64,000 bases of DNA from Ophiosphaerella korrae (taxonomy: Eukaryota; Ascomycota; Dothideomycetes; Pleosporales; Phaeosphaeriaceae), in the NCBI GenBank assembly GCA_028456385.1, contig JALNQF010000124.1, forward strand, positions 1-64,000, given 5' to 3'. The position numbers were made by a program, and so were the translations under genes. Under the pieces are notes generated by a model. It was not told the DNA's origin. It did no database searches and worked only from the letters and a program-made list of their open reading frames with translations. Shown piece by piece: positions 36,488 through 48,201 of the stretch (the stretch's first letter is position 1; every line of letters begins with the position of its first letter).

Positions 36488-38654
36488 ATGTCCACTGCTG
36501 AAGCTCCTAACGTGGCTGACGTCCCCGTTGCGGATGTCGCCACTCCCACACCTGCTCCTGCTGTAGAGCCTGTCGTGTCTGACAAGGACGTAACTCCAGC
36601 TGCTGAGGCACCCAAGGCCGAGGAGACCAAGGCCGAGACCGACGCTGCTGCTGCTCCCGTTGAGGAAAATGAGGAGAAGGTCGAGGCAAAGGCCGCAGAG
36701 CCCATCTACAGTGGTGCTCTCGGCTACAAGGCACCTGGTCTCAAGAAGTGAGTTTTGAATAATTTGCATCCTCGACAGCCATTCTAACTATGGATAAAGC
36801 GCTTTCCGCTTCTCCAAGAAGCATTTCTGGTTCGGCGAGGAGCCGGTTCCAGCTGCAAATCTCAAGGAGTACCTGCGTGGCGAAAAACCCGAGGTCGGCA
36901 ACGCTGTTGCTGCCTGGTCCAGCGTCACCGGCAAGGGACTACTGTACTTTGTTAAGCACGCCGACCAAAAGGAGCACCCCGCTGGTGCTCTCAACTTGGT
37001 GTGTACTACAGTACTCGAAATGTCAGCATTTTCACTAACGTAACTCAGGCATATGCCACTGATCTCCATAAAGACGGTCTTGTTGGCTTCGCACTCAAGA
37101 TTTCCGGCCATAAGCATGCTTTCGAGGCTCAGACTGCTGCTGAGCGTGACGGTTGGTTTGTCGCTGTCGAGAAGGCGCTCACCGAGGCCAAAGCCGCCAA
37201 GGATGGTGTCGAGTCCAGCGAGGAGTACAAGGAGCACAAAGAGAAGATTGGTACGCACAAATTTCTGGTTTCTGAACGCGTCGCGTTGCGCAGCGCCGGA
37301 TTGTCGATCCACTAGTATGCAGCATGCTGACATCACACAGGCAAGCCCACTACGCTAGCGGCTGCTACAGCATCCTCTTCCACCCCTAAGAAGAGTACCG
37401 ACGCTACACCTAAGGCGGCCGAGACCGAGGCCCCGGCTACCGAGGAGCCCGTTGTTGCTGTACCGGCTCGTACCGGTTCCGCATCCAGCGGCTCTGATGA
37501 TGAGAACAAGAAAGCGAAGAAGGCAAAATCAAAGTCTCGCTCCGCGTCCCGCAAGCGTGCCTCTATCTTCGGTGGTCTTCTCGGAAAGAAGGACAAGGCC
37601 GATGACAAGAAGGATGAGCCTAAGGTCGAGGGCGAGTCTTCTAAGGCTGTACCAGAGGTCAAGAAGGACGAGGCCGCTACCGCTGAGAGTAAGTTACATG
37701 CACATCAGTGATGACCATTGCTAACGAATTTTAGCTTCTAATGCTCCTGTCATCACCACTGATATCCCCAAGGCGGACGAGGGGGTCAAGACTGACGCTA
37801 CTCCTGCCCCCATTGTCCCCGCTGCCGAAGAGTCAAAGGCTGGAGAATCTACCACTAAGTCTGCTGATGAGAAGCCAAAGCCCACCAAGCGCGGAAGCAT
37901 CTTTGGTTCTTTCTTCGAGAAGGTCAAGAGCCCCACCTCTGAGAAGAAGGAAGCCGACATTGTCCCCGCTCCCATCGCTAAGGACTCAGAGCCCACTACT
38001 GAGGCTTCAAAGCCCCTCGATGAGGCCGTTGTCGCAGCACCACCAGCGACCACCGAGTCTGCGACAGAGCCCGCTTCGCTGAAGACCGATGAGGTTAAGC
38101 CTGGGGAGACTAAGCCAGCCGTCTCCACTCCCAGCAAGGAGAAGGAGCACTTCAGCTTCGGCAAGCTCTTCGGTAACAAGGACCGTGCGAAGTCGCCAGC
38201 TGCTACAGACAAGGCCCCAGCACCAGAAGCCAGCAAGGTCGATGCGGTCGCTCCCAAGATTGAGGACACCACCGCTCCAGCTGTCACTGAGCCCGCTGAG
38301 CCTGCCGCTGCTGAGACCAAGGCCGAGCCCACTGTTGGCGACAAGAAGGAGGAAACCACCCCAGTTAAGAAAGAGAAACGTGGCTCCATCTTCGGCTCTC
38401 TTGGCCGCTCATTGAGCAAGGCTACCAAGAGCAAGGACCCCAAGGAAAAGAAGGACACCGCCGTCACCCCCACCACGGTTCCCGAGACCGCTGAGCCCAA
38501 GGACGAGGCTGCTGTTGCCCCTCTTGATGACAAGAAGGACGAGACCCCCGCAGCTGCTGCCCCCGCCGAGAAGAGCATCGGTGATGTTGTTCCCGAGGCC
38601 GTGACCGTTGGCGAGGCTCCGAAAAGCAGCTCAGCTGTGCCTACCACTGCGTAA
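36488..38654 (+). CDS. PH-domain protein with repeated KRGSIFGS-type motifs (Meu6-like)
   Basis: Five exons, 36488-36747, 36800-36998, 37049-37250, 37341-37688 and 37735-38654, join in phase to 642 residues. After an acidic Ala/Pro/Glu-rich N-terminus (1-75) comes GYKAPGL and a pleckstrin-homology-like domain (about 78-205): FSKKHFWFG, AWSSVTGKGLLYFVKHAD, then GFALKISGHKHAFEA and the Trp of RDGWFVAVEKAL, the usual C-terminal helix. The rest is a long, low-complexity Lys/Glu/Pro/Ala tail carrying short hydrophobic-basic islands: RASIFGG at 293, RGSIFGS at 389, FSFGKLFG at 476 and RGSIFGS at 552. PH proteins of this layout in ascomycetes resemble fission yeast Meu6. A role at membranes is inferred from the PH domain. 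Strong codon bias toward C-ending codons suggests high expression. Confidence 0.85.
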
Positions 38655-39669
38655 GAAGGTATGGTGGGAAGATACCACCTTACTCAACGAGAGCCATGAT
38701 GGAATGACGGAAAAGCAAAGATACCGCAACTCCCTCATCTGACCGCATTACCGCCATTGATACCCCCAATCACGCACTGGATCGTTCCTGTTGATCCAGG
38801 CGCACGTTTGGATTGAGCTTTACAGACCCCCCCCTTTCATACCATGTTCGAACTCCTCTTCGACCAACTGCTGTCGCTCTCTCCTGTGGTTTACGATCTG
38901 CGCGGCCCTGTTAGGATGAGGCTTGTCCATCTTTCCTTTCCAGTACGCCTGCCTGCTTTTTGTCTAGATTGATACCACTTTGCCATTGTTTTTCCTTTTG
39001 ATACCCCTGCTGGGTCTTGGAAGTACTGTCAGTCGTTTTTGCTATGTTTTATCGCGAAATACCCCCTGATACCCCCCTGCGTACAGCCTTATCAGGAGAT
39101 GTACACAAGCGGCCACTAGGGCACCACACCCACGACGTAATAATCTCTAATCGAGTCTGGTTCTTTATATCTGCATTTGTTGCTGTGATGTGATTGTGCA
39201 TTGCCGTTATATTACGTCCAAGCCTGTTGGTTGTCGCTTATTAATATACCTTGCACTAAGGCAGTGTGTTGTGCTGAGCCGAGCCACCCACCACAGCAGC
39301 CCATCTAGTGCCTAGTGCTTGCATGGGATGTGGCAAGCTTCAACAGACGGCACGAGAAGCGATCACGGGAGCAGGAGGATGGGCGATAGCGGCTATTGGT
39401 ACAAATGTAGGAAGCGCGCTTTCCTCCCAGATCGAACGACTGCAACACCCAATGTCTCCACTGTGACCTCACCCCCGCAGCACAGTGTCATTTCCTTTCC
39501 ACAGACTCCACGCCGCCTAGGGTACAAATCGCCCTCATGCGACCGTCACTTTATACCCTCCAGCCCCCTGCACTATTGGTATTGCGCCATCATCACTGCT
39601 GCGACGTATACCTACTGGCTTCCTTTCGCTAGGACTGCGACTGAGGGGTAGACGGTAGGACGGCTCACC
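38655..39669. other. 3' region of the PH gene and promoter of the next gene
   Basis: No gene seen. It has several CCCCC-rich stretches (for example TACCCCCT repeated near 39060) and a long C/T-rich part typical of a leader. The open frame at 39319-39651 has no family features. Confidence 0.5.
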
Positions 39670-40662
39670 ATGGTATGTGGACCCGGACCCATATTCCGTC
39701 CTATTCGAGACTGACCGCCCGAGGGGTGTTGCGCTTCACGTCCAGAGGACGATGGCCCAACTGAAGCTATTCGTGCCCACTCGTCTTCGCGCAACATTAC
39801 TGCCCCTTCTACGCGAGCAGGCTCTATTCCCTCTCCTCGTGGGTCACATGCCTCCCAGGGCATCGCTCCTGCCTCGAGCAGTCGCCAGGACCCCATCGAC
39901 CGCCCCAACACGCCCCTCAAGGCTATTCCCATGTTTCAGCGATCGCGATTACCCAACACCCTCGCGTCTCCCACCAGCGCTGGCCGAGGGCGCGTAAGGC
40001 CCCTCACCGACTCCACCAACGTGACGTGGACGCGAGCCCGGCTCGAGAAAGAGCGCAATGACTGGTGGGACACGCAAGTAACTGGATCGCAAGAAGTCTG
40101 GGGCGCCATCCGGCTAGCATCACAGTCGCTACAGGCTGGGAAGATACGGGATGCGCAGCAGTGGCTCGAGACCATGGAGTGCACCTGCCCGACTGGCTAT
40201 CTTTGGAAAGGCATATATGACTCCACAGGCGTCATGTATAAACTTCCTGAATGGCTAATTGTCGAACCTGACGGTCTGGTGGCTGAGGAGAGCTCTAATG
40301 AAGAGGCGGCTGCCACTGGAGTAGACGGTCTGCAAGAGGTGGCTGATGACGATGAAGACGACGAGCCAGAACTTGTGCGCGTGAGAGTCAGTCGCAACGG
40401 CCAAGACGTTCTGATCAAGGCCCGAAGGAAAGAGCATGTCGCCTCTATTATTGAGAAGATCCGGAAACAAGCTGAGGTAGGTATATTTGCTAGCAAATAT
40501 TTATCCTAGATATGCTTTTACTGACAAGGACAGTTGGAACTGCCATTCAAAATTCGTCTTGCCTATGGCGGACGCGTTTACCAGGGCAACGAGACTCTTG
40601 AGTCACACCCATCGTGGGATTTTGCCAATGACTTTATCATCAACGCATTGGTTCTGGAATAG
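39670..40662 (+). CDS. UBTD1/UBTD2-like ubiquitin-domain protein, predicted N-myristoylated
   Basis: Three exons: 39670-39672, 39724-40476 and 40534-40662, 294 residues. The first coding exon is only the ATG; the intron runs GTATGT..CTGAC..GAG (51 nt). Splicing gives MGCCASRPEDDG, an N-myristoylation and palmitoylation-type start as in animal UBTD proteins and their fungal relatives, which supports this unusual start. A Ser/Pro-rich linker follows. The UBTD N-terminal domain begins WTRARLEKERNDWWDT (about 102) and includes VTGSQEVWGAIRLA. After an acidic stretch (EVADDDEDDEPE), a C-terminal ubiquitin-like fold runs from about 216 to the end (VRVRVSRNGQDVLIK, LPFKIRLAYGGRVYQGNETL, HPSWDFANDF). 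Such proteins bind ubiquitin-conjugation machinery; a role at membranes is inferred from the lipidation motif. Confidence 0.9.
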
Positions 40663-41427
40663 CTCTGGACTAGTACGCTAACTGGGCCTCACAGGCCGAC
40701 TGTCGTTGCCCTGTATCTAGCATATTTGGAAGCATGTGAGCTTGGATTCTTGTCCTCTTTCGGCACCAGCAATAAGGATTAGTGCATTGGACAAATCGAC
40801 TCACCCCCGCCTTAACATCAATATTGCACTGGGTTAATAAGTCTCATAACGGATAGCATCACTCTATTTCCAGCCTCAAGCACAGGACTTCAGATCTCTG
40901 TCTCCCGATCCTTTGTCCATAGATAGTGTCTTTGCCCGCATTTTAGATACCCCTTGCTACACATCTGTTGGCCATGTACTCCGGAAGCTTACTAGCCCGG
41001 TCCATATTTGCTCAATCAATACTATAATGTATAATCATAGGCTTTGGTGTAGACTGCGCAAGCAGTGAAGTGTTGAACCAACGCAGGAATATGCACAAGC
41101 GGTACACTAACAAACCGAGCCACGGCAAGGCCCTTTACCAACCCGCTCTTTCTAGTTTCTAGATCCGTTTCAAAATCATGCGTGAATAATAGGTACACCA
41201 GCGCCACACTACCACGCCCACCCTATCGATAAGCCGCACGTCCCCCCTAACCGCGGCCCAAATAATTCCTCCCTCTGCAAACATTTTCCACAAACCACGC
41301 CACACCACACCACATCGTCCTCCCACACATACACACAGACATACACACAGACATACACGCACCCATACCACCCATACCACCCACAACACACATACCACAC
41401 GCACATACACGCGCACGACCACCAAAA
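40663..41427. other. Intergenic region with CA-rich leader of the Rpb12 gene
   Basis: No gene seen. Bases 41284-41425 are a CA/CAT-rich imperfect microsatellite (repeats of CACACAGACATA and CCCATAC) reaching to the start codon at 41428. It probably forms promoter and leader. Minus-strand open frames over it are its Val/Cys-rich shadow. Confidence 0.6.
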
Positions 41428-41694
41428 ATGTCCCAAAACTATACCGCAACCCAACAACCCACGCAAGACGCCCCCGCCATCGACGCAACCGCGCGCACCG
41501 TGCACTACAAGTGCGGCGACTGCGACCAGGACGTACCGCTCAAGCGCGGCGAGCCCATTCGGTGCAGGAACTGTGGGCATCGCGTGCTGTACAAGCAGAG
41601 GACGAATCGGTGAGTAGAGTTGATCCCGCTTCTGAGAGGGCGAGCCAAAGCTAATGGGGAGGCGGGCAGCATGGTGCAGTTTGAGGCGCGATAA
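41428..41694 (+). CDS. RPB12: RNA polymerase I/II/III shared subunit Rpb12 (RPABC4)
   Basis: Exons 41428-41609 and 41670-41694 (intron 60 nt, GTGAGT..CAG) give 68 residues, the usual size. After a short variable N-terminus (about 28 residues) the zinc ribbon reads YKCGDCDQDVPLKRGEPIRC and RNCGHRVLYKQRTNR, with both CxxC pairs present. The second exon supplies MVQFEAR and the stop, matching the conserved C-terminal end of the family. The protein is a core subunit of all three nuclear RNA polymerases, zinc-binding and essential in yeast. The gene converges with the kinase gene on the other strand, 397 bp away. Confidence 0.95.
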
Positions 41695-42091
41695 TTGGGA
41701 TGAGGGGGTTTGGCTGGAGTTAATGGGATGGGATGGGAAGGAGTTATTTGTTTGCGGGGCGGGGGAAGTGAATCACGGGATGAAATGGAGTGACTTCAGA
41801 CATGACGACGGAGCTTCATATTTGATTCGTGCTCGCCTGCAAGGCTAAAGAGTCTGAGAGAACAACGTAATGCATAAATCTAACGACGCTTCAACCGTTT
41901 CCTCGCTATCCCTCCATGCGCAGACTGCAAAAGAGACTTAAGAGAGCAGGAAAGCCCAGGCAGGATCAAACGCCCATACATGCTCATGATGGTTATCATG
42001 GGGGAAGTGGAGTGGAACTCTGTGTCATGCTTTGACATGCGGCTTAGAAATCCTTACAAGACATGTTTGAAGCGCAGGCTGCGCTGTATGT
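41695..42091. other. Convergent 3' regions of RPB12 and the COT-1 kinase
   Basis: No gene seen; the open frame 41654-41848 only covers the end of RPB12 and its 3' side in another frame. Confidence 0.6.
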
Positions 42092-44169
42092 CTAAGGCCC
42101 TCGGTATGCGTCGAAGCGCTTGTACGTGTAGCCGATAAAGGGCAGGCTGGTTGCATACTCGTCATCGCCGGCCTGCGCGGCCTGGGCCCTGTATGCGGCG
42201 CTGGTATCATTCTGGTCAATCTCATCAATGGGGAAGTACTGGGTATCGACGTTGGACGACAGCTTCGGCTCAAATGGTGCCCGGATTCTGCGCAAGGCGT
42301 GCCAATCAACACCACGGAAAAACGGATGTTGCTTGATCTCGCTGGCGCCTCCAATGCGGCCAAGGCGATGTTCGGCATCGCAGATTAAGCTAGAGTGGTT
42401 CGTTAGTCACGAGTCATGCCATCAACAACTCATTGCGAACTCACCGCCTAACAAAGTCTTCCGCTTCGGCTCCCAACTGTTGGTCTGGAGGAAAATGTAG
42501 GTTTCGCGGCCAGTCAACAATCTTGCGGTATGTGTCATGGGGCTCTTCGGCGCAGAACGGTGGCCAGCCGATGAGGCACTCAAACATGATAGTCCCGACA
42601 GACCACCAATCGCAGCCAAAGTCATAACCCTGGCCGCCAAAGATCTCTGGCGCAATGTAGTCGGGGGTACCCACGGTCGAATAAGCTAGCTGCCGACGAG
42701 ACTTCCTCCATGTGTTGATCTGAGTTCGGTTGCTGACAGTCAATTGAATCTGGTCTAGGTTCATGGAATTTCGGTTGTCGCGTGCAGACTTGTGTGCGCC
42801 CCCGGCGAGGAGTTTCTTGTAGTAGCCTGCGTCGTGCTCCTTGTGGAAACCAGTGGAAAGACCAAAATCTGTCAACTTGATATGGCCTCCGCGGTCCAGT
42901 AAAATGTTGTCAGGCTTGATATCACTTGGTAGCTTTAGCAAAAGTCTGTGTTGTAACTTCGAATGACCTACCGATGGATAAAGCCGAGCTTGTGAACAGC
43001 TTCAATGGCGAGCGTAATCTCAGCCATGTAGAAGCGCGTAATGTCCTCCGTGAAGATCTCGTACTTGATGAGCATAGTCATCAAGTCACCCCCAGGCAAG
43101 AACTCCATCAACATGTAAAGAAAGGTGTTGTCCTGGAACGTCGTGTGCAGCTTGACAACCCAGGGACTGTCTGACTCCGCAAGAATATCACGTTCAGACC
43201 GTACGTGAGCCAGTTGATCTTTCTTGAACTAGAGGGTATTAGCCTGGTGTATTTGTCACAATGCATATCTGTAGCGTTACCATTTCTTGCTTGACAAGCG
43301 ATTTCAGAGCATAGATTTTGCCATCATTCTTTCTCTGGACAAGCTTGACCTCTCCAAAAGCACCCTTGCCAATAATCTTCAAGGTAGAAAAGTTCTCGGG
43401 CCTTTCCTTGGTCCTTAGGAAACGCAGGTATTCTACCTCGGCACGTCGCATGCTGTTCTCCTTCTGGATCTTTCTGTTATCCGAAATGGAAGGCTCCTTC
43501 ATGATAGACTCTAGCTCTAGGGCTCTACAGGGGCGTTAGTAGTGTTGGTACGGGACACCATTTGCCATACCTCTGGTTTCGGTCGCGTGCACGCTGAACG
43601 CTATCCTTGAAGAATGTATTGATCAAGCTCTTTGACATGGTCGCCTGCTTATCGACATTGTCAGAGTACTTCTCAGGTGACCGCTTTGGCGCCTCCTCAT
43701 CGTATAGTGAAGCCGGTCGAGGGCCCTGGGCACTGCCGCCGTAGCTGCCATAGCCTCCATAGCCACGGTTGTCGGCAGTGCGTGGACGCTGCGGGTTGGG
43801 CGAGGCCTGGCGGCCGTATGGGCTACCAGAGCGGCCATTTCCTCCCAAGTGCTGGCTGGAGAGCTGCTGAGCTAGGCCGTTGGCATCAAAGCGCTGCTGC
43901 AAGTGTTGCTGCTGCAGGTTGCCTTGCTGGCCCTGGTACTGTGCCTGCTGGTAGGGGTTCTGGAAGTAGCCGCCGCTGTGGCCATTGCCCGGGTGCTGCT
44001 GCTGTTGTGCGCCCCAAACCTCCTGCTGGCCGGCCTGGTTGGGGTATACGGGCTGTGGGAAAGTGCTTGGTGTTGTTGGGAACGCCCGGCCGCCGTCCTG
44101 GTATTGGTTGTTGCGGTCACCGCCACCGAAGTTCAGCTGCAGGCGGTTGGACTGCTGATTGCTGTTCAT
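42092..44169 (-). CDS. cot-1: NDR/LATS-family serine/threonine kinase (COT-1/Cbk1)
   Basis: Five exons, 43571-44169, 43281-43524, 42972-43228, 42445-42924 and 42092-42389 (introns 46, 52, 47 and 55 nt), give 625 residues, close to the family size. A Gln/Gly/Asn-rich N-terminus (1 to about 165) precedes the Mob-binding region ([20 protein letters not shown], about 180-200). The kinase domain follows: G-loop GKGAFGEV (252), catalytic Lys 274, HRDIKPDN (366), DFG (386), the long NDR insert, [12 protein letters not shown], and [11 protein letters not shown]. The C-terminal hydrophobic motif is FIGYTYKRF with Thr about 615. In Neurospora and yeast this kinase acts with Mob proteins in the RAM/MOR pathway controlling polar growth and hyphal branching. 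All catalytic residues are present. Confidence 0.95.
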
Positions 44170-45047
44170 GATGAATGTGGGGGAGGGACTCGGGGTGCCT
44201 CAAGTCGGTCCAAAGTGGTGGGGACGGAGGGCAACCCGCAATCGCGAGGTGCGGGCGGTGTTGGGAGCTTTCACAAGGGAAGAGGAGCCCAATTCGACCA
44301 AAGCGCGGGGAAAAATAATCCCGAAGGAAGGAGCACTGTCACAGACAGCGCAAGAGATTGGCAGCCAGAGTGAAAAGAGATTGCAGAGTAGACACGGAAA
44401 ACAGAAGAGAATGAAGTGCACGAGTTGCAGCAGCCCAGATCAGTCAGGGATGAATTGACTGGTGGCAAGTGGGCCCGAGCGCGGAAAAAGAGGGGCGTAT
44501 GCTCGACTGCAGCGCCGCATCACACTGCGCACCAAACACAATTGAGCAGCGTCAACCGAACATTCCAATGCTCTGTACTTTCATGCATTAATATAACTAC
44601 AAGGCGCACCACCACTCTGCCTACGCGCCAAAGAACAGTATTATTTGCATAGCACATGGATACATCTCACCATAATAGTAGAATCTCGACAGAATCCTAC
44701 CAACTAGTGTTAAGTCAACGCGACTATCCAAAATGGCCCAACACTCGGAAGATATTGCCACCAAAATGCTCAAGATTATGTAGCGATAGTATCGCTAGAG
44801 GGTATATAACAGTGGTAGAGGCCATCTACCACAATTGGAGTGTCGGCAAGTGCCGACAGGCAATGCGATGCAATGTCAAAGTGCGATATGCGTTTGTTGC
44901 GCCGGTGGATGCCATATTCAAAAGCGTGCGCCAGTGATGTTGAAAAAAGATCCCAAAGTTGAAGTGGTGAGGAGCACCAGAGTGTCGAATAGAAGTGATT
45001 ATACAAAGCGGTGTGTCCAGCAAGCATCGTCATGTCAGTTGCAAATA
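44170..45047. other. Promoter of cot-1 and 3' region of the coiled-coil gene
   Basis: No gene seen. Short open frames on both strands overlap each other and lack family features. Confidence 0.55.
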
Positions 45048-48000
45048 TTAGGTGGATTTCATTAGGACCTTGACCTTCTCTCGTTCGGCGAGGATGTCGG
45101 CTTGTAGTCTCCTGGTTTGCCTCATGGCTTCGTCCCTTATCATCTGTTAGCAGTGGATCTTCAAATGACTGGCCATAGGAAGCTTACCTCTCAAATTGCA
45201 AGTCTGCTACCTCGATCTGTGCAGTGTTCATGCGGCCTACAACTTCCTCCATTTCACGGTCAGCGTCCCTCAGAGCTTTCTCAAGCTCCTCAACACGCTT
45301 TTCCAGGAGCTCGGTCTTGGTGGCTTCGGACATGGTCATGGCAGGTCCAGATCTAGTCACGTCGAGACGAGGGGACCGGACAGCGAAGACCGGTGACGAG
45401 GGCATCTTGGGCGAGAAGGCAGATGGGCTAAGCAAGCCAGACTTGACGCGGCGTAGGTGGGTGCCGTGGCTCTCTTTCAGGGCCTGTACTTCAACCTCGT
45501 GTTTGGCAATAGCATCCTCTGATGATTGCTGAGCAATCATGACCTTGTCTTCGGCTGACTTGAGTCGGCGTTCAAGCTCAATAATCTGTTCAGTCGATTT
45601 CCGCTGTTCTTCCTCTCCACGAGAGATAGCCTCTGTCAGACGGACGCGCAGTGAGCTGTTAGCCTCAAGCTGCTTCTGAATTCGTTCTGAAAGTTCGTCC
45701 ATGCGCGTGGCGGCAGCGAAAAGCTCGCTGCTAAGCTTTTGCTCCTTGCCTAGATGGTCTATCTCAGACTTTTGCAGAGCACGAGCTTGCTTGCGGTATT
45801 GCTCAGCCTCTTTCTGGGCGAATTCGCGCTCCGCCTCTGCGTCTGAAATGCTTTGCTTCAAAAGTTCCAGTGTTCGTGACGTCTCAGCCTCTGCGGCACC
45901 AAGCGATTCGTCACTTAATTCTAACTGCTGGATGTGTGCAAGGGAAAGAGCATGGGTGGACTGTAGCTCTTTGTACGCCTTGTCCAGAGAGATGGGCTCA
46001 TTGTTGAGTTGAATCTCAGGAATCTCAATATCGTGTTCTCGAAGAAGGTCGCGGAGTGAACCAGTCTCTTGCTGTGCACGGTCGAGGTCCATCCGTAAGC
46101 CTCCTAGACCTTTCTCGCACTGCCATTTTTGTTCAAGTGCATCATCAGCGCGACGACGAAGCGAGTTGACTTCTTGTCTTAGGTCTGTGACCTCCCTATG
46201 GAACGCAGTCCTACGAGGGGTTAGGTTGAGAGCTGCATCCCTTTCACCCTCCAACTCTCTGATTCGACGTTGAAACTCCCTCTGCTGCATATCCTGTCGC
46301 TGCAAGAGATGCTTGAGTGCTTTATGAAGTGCATCGCGTTGCTCTTCCAAGTCTTTCACGGGATTGCTTGCCATTTGGCCTTCTCTCGGCGACATCTCAC
46401 CTGATCGGTCCTTGACAGAATTTGAACGTGAAAGAGACCCTCTCTTCGAGTTGAAGCCAGCACTTCGAGCCAAAGAGTTCGACCGTGTTAGTCCGATACG
46501 AAGGTTTGTGATTGGGTTACTGTCAGACTCTTCCGCAATGGATTGGAATCGGACCTCCTGCGATTGCCGTTGCGCCTTGGCGAGTGCCTGGTTCTCGGAT
46601 CGCAGTTGTTGTATTTCTTGTTGCATACGAGTGGATTCATAAACAAGCCTTTCTGTATCGGCTTGCTCAGCCTCCAGCCCTTCGAGCCGTGACCTTAGCT
46701 GTGGGACCACTTCGTCTCGTAGGTTGTCAGCTTCGTTGCGGTATTTCTCAAGCTCTTCCCGCATAGCGGCCAACAGATCTTCAAAGTTTTCTTTAACCTG
46801 TCGCTCTTCAGCCAAGCGTCTCTTCGCATCTTCTAGCGATGTTGCGAGTTCTTTCACTTTTGGTGCTTCGACGACTGAGCCTGCTCTAGACTTGTCGCCT
46901 ACCTGATCTTCCAATTGTTGTACTTGCTCTTCGAGGTCTCTTCGTCGCCGAAGTTCTTCTTGCAGACGTTCAGCCATGCTAACTTTCAGCTGTGCGCGTT
47001 CTTGCTCGGCTCTCCTGCGTAATGTTTCCACCTCTTCTAGTTTGCTTTCTGGGTCGTTAATGGGGAATCGGACAGAGCTAGCTCCAGAGTCTGAGTAGTA
47101 GTCACTAGTTCTACGATTGTCAGACATTGGGGGCTGACTTTCGGCCTTCCAACGTTCCACCTCATCTTCGAGTTCCATTTCTCTTTGTATGGAGGACGCA
47201 AGCTCCGAGCTCAGTGCTCGCAGCTCGCGCTCCAACTCCTCTACATGGGCATTCATCTGGGGCGACGACGATAAAAGAGGCGTGCCAGGCACGTTAAAGT
47301 ATGAGCTAAGAGAATTGGCAGCGGGGATGTCCAAGCCGTTGGGTTTTGACTTGGCGGATGCAGCCATGTTGCGTCGCGGGGAGTCTGCGGGAGACAGAGA
47401 TTGCTCTGAAAATGTGGTGATCGGGGATTCCGCGCCGTTTTGGTGCTTTGCCGAGTTCCAGCCAAAGAAGGACGTGAAACCTCCGGCTGGAGACTTTGGC
47501 TTGTTCGGCTGCCCTCTGCTGTCTGGGCGTTCGTCGTTGAAATTTTCGTTCACGCCATCGATCTTGATTCCGAGGTCTGGTGGTCTGCTGTCTGATGTGT
47601 ACGCGGGCATGCTGGGCATAGTAGGAGATCGTGCGTGTATTGCTGTGCTGCCTGCAGCGTGTAATCCTTTTGATCTATTCTTTGGTGGTGGATGAAAACT
47701 GCTAGCCGAGCGATCATGCCGCGGTTGTTGCGAACTGGGGTTCAAAGGCGATGGGAAGGGTTTCTGTTTGAGGGTACTAGTTACAGGAGTGCCTCCATGT
47801 GGGTTGCTGTGAATATGTCAGTGGGCGGCGGCAGATGTGGGATGGGATGGTGCGTACTCGTCCAGGTTCCTGGGCGCAAGGAAGTCGTCGTCGGTCAACG
47901 GCGGCAACGGCACAGTCTCCAGACGGCGCAAAGACTGAGAGGCGGCAGCAGTATTAGATTTGCCCTGACCGGTGAAGGGCAAAGAATTAGATTGAACGAC

Positions 48001-48201
48001 TGGGAAACGGGCAACGACGGGCGAGTCTGCAGGCAGGGGCTTCCGTCTCACGGGCGGCGTCTGCAGAGCAAGAGGAAGAGAGTTGGACGAAGTCTGTGGC
48101 CGAAAGGTAGCAAAAGACTGGATGGGCGATGAAGCCAGACCAGGAGGAGCAATCGCGCGAGGCGGCGACGGCGCGCTATGCGAGAAGGCTTGGGTGTGCA
48201 T
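45048..48201 (-). CDS. Long coiled-coil protein resembling the septation-associated Uds1 family
   Basis: Exons 47858-48201, 45188-47776 and 45048-45135 (introns 81 and 52 nt) join in phase to 1006 residues. The N-terminal 280 residues are Ser/Pro-rich and disordered, with a TSFFGWN motif and SP sites. From about 290 almost to the end the protein is heptad-rich coiled coil (VEELERELRALSSELASS, then EEVETLRRRAEQERAQLK). A block at about 590-700 (RDALHKALKHLL, ALNLTPRR, EVNSLRRRADDALEQKWQCE) resembles the Uds1 (up-regulated during septation) domain as I remember it, which is the basis of the name. The last exon needs acceptor GATAAG. A structural role at septa or cell ends is inference. It is divergent from VPS37, 1.2 kb away. 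Confidence 0.8.

Noticed and set aside
37721..38647. 308-codon Ser/Ala-rich open frame, minus strand
   Set aside because: Antisense to the biased last exon of the PH-domain gene.
41159..41580. Val/Cys-rich open frames on the minus strand
   Set aside because: They are the complement of the CA-rich leader of RPB12 and of its coding sequence.
43632..44373. Open frames of 179 and 156 codons, plus strand
   Set aside because: Antisense to the Gln/Gly-rich first exon of the COT-1 kinase; composition is the mirror of CAG repeats.
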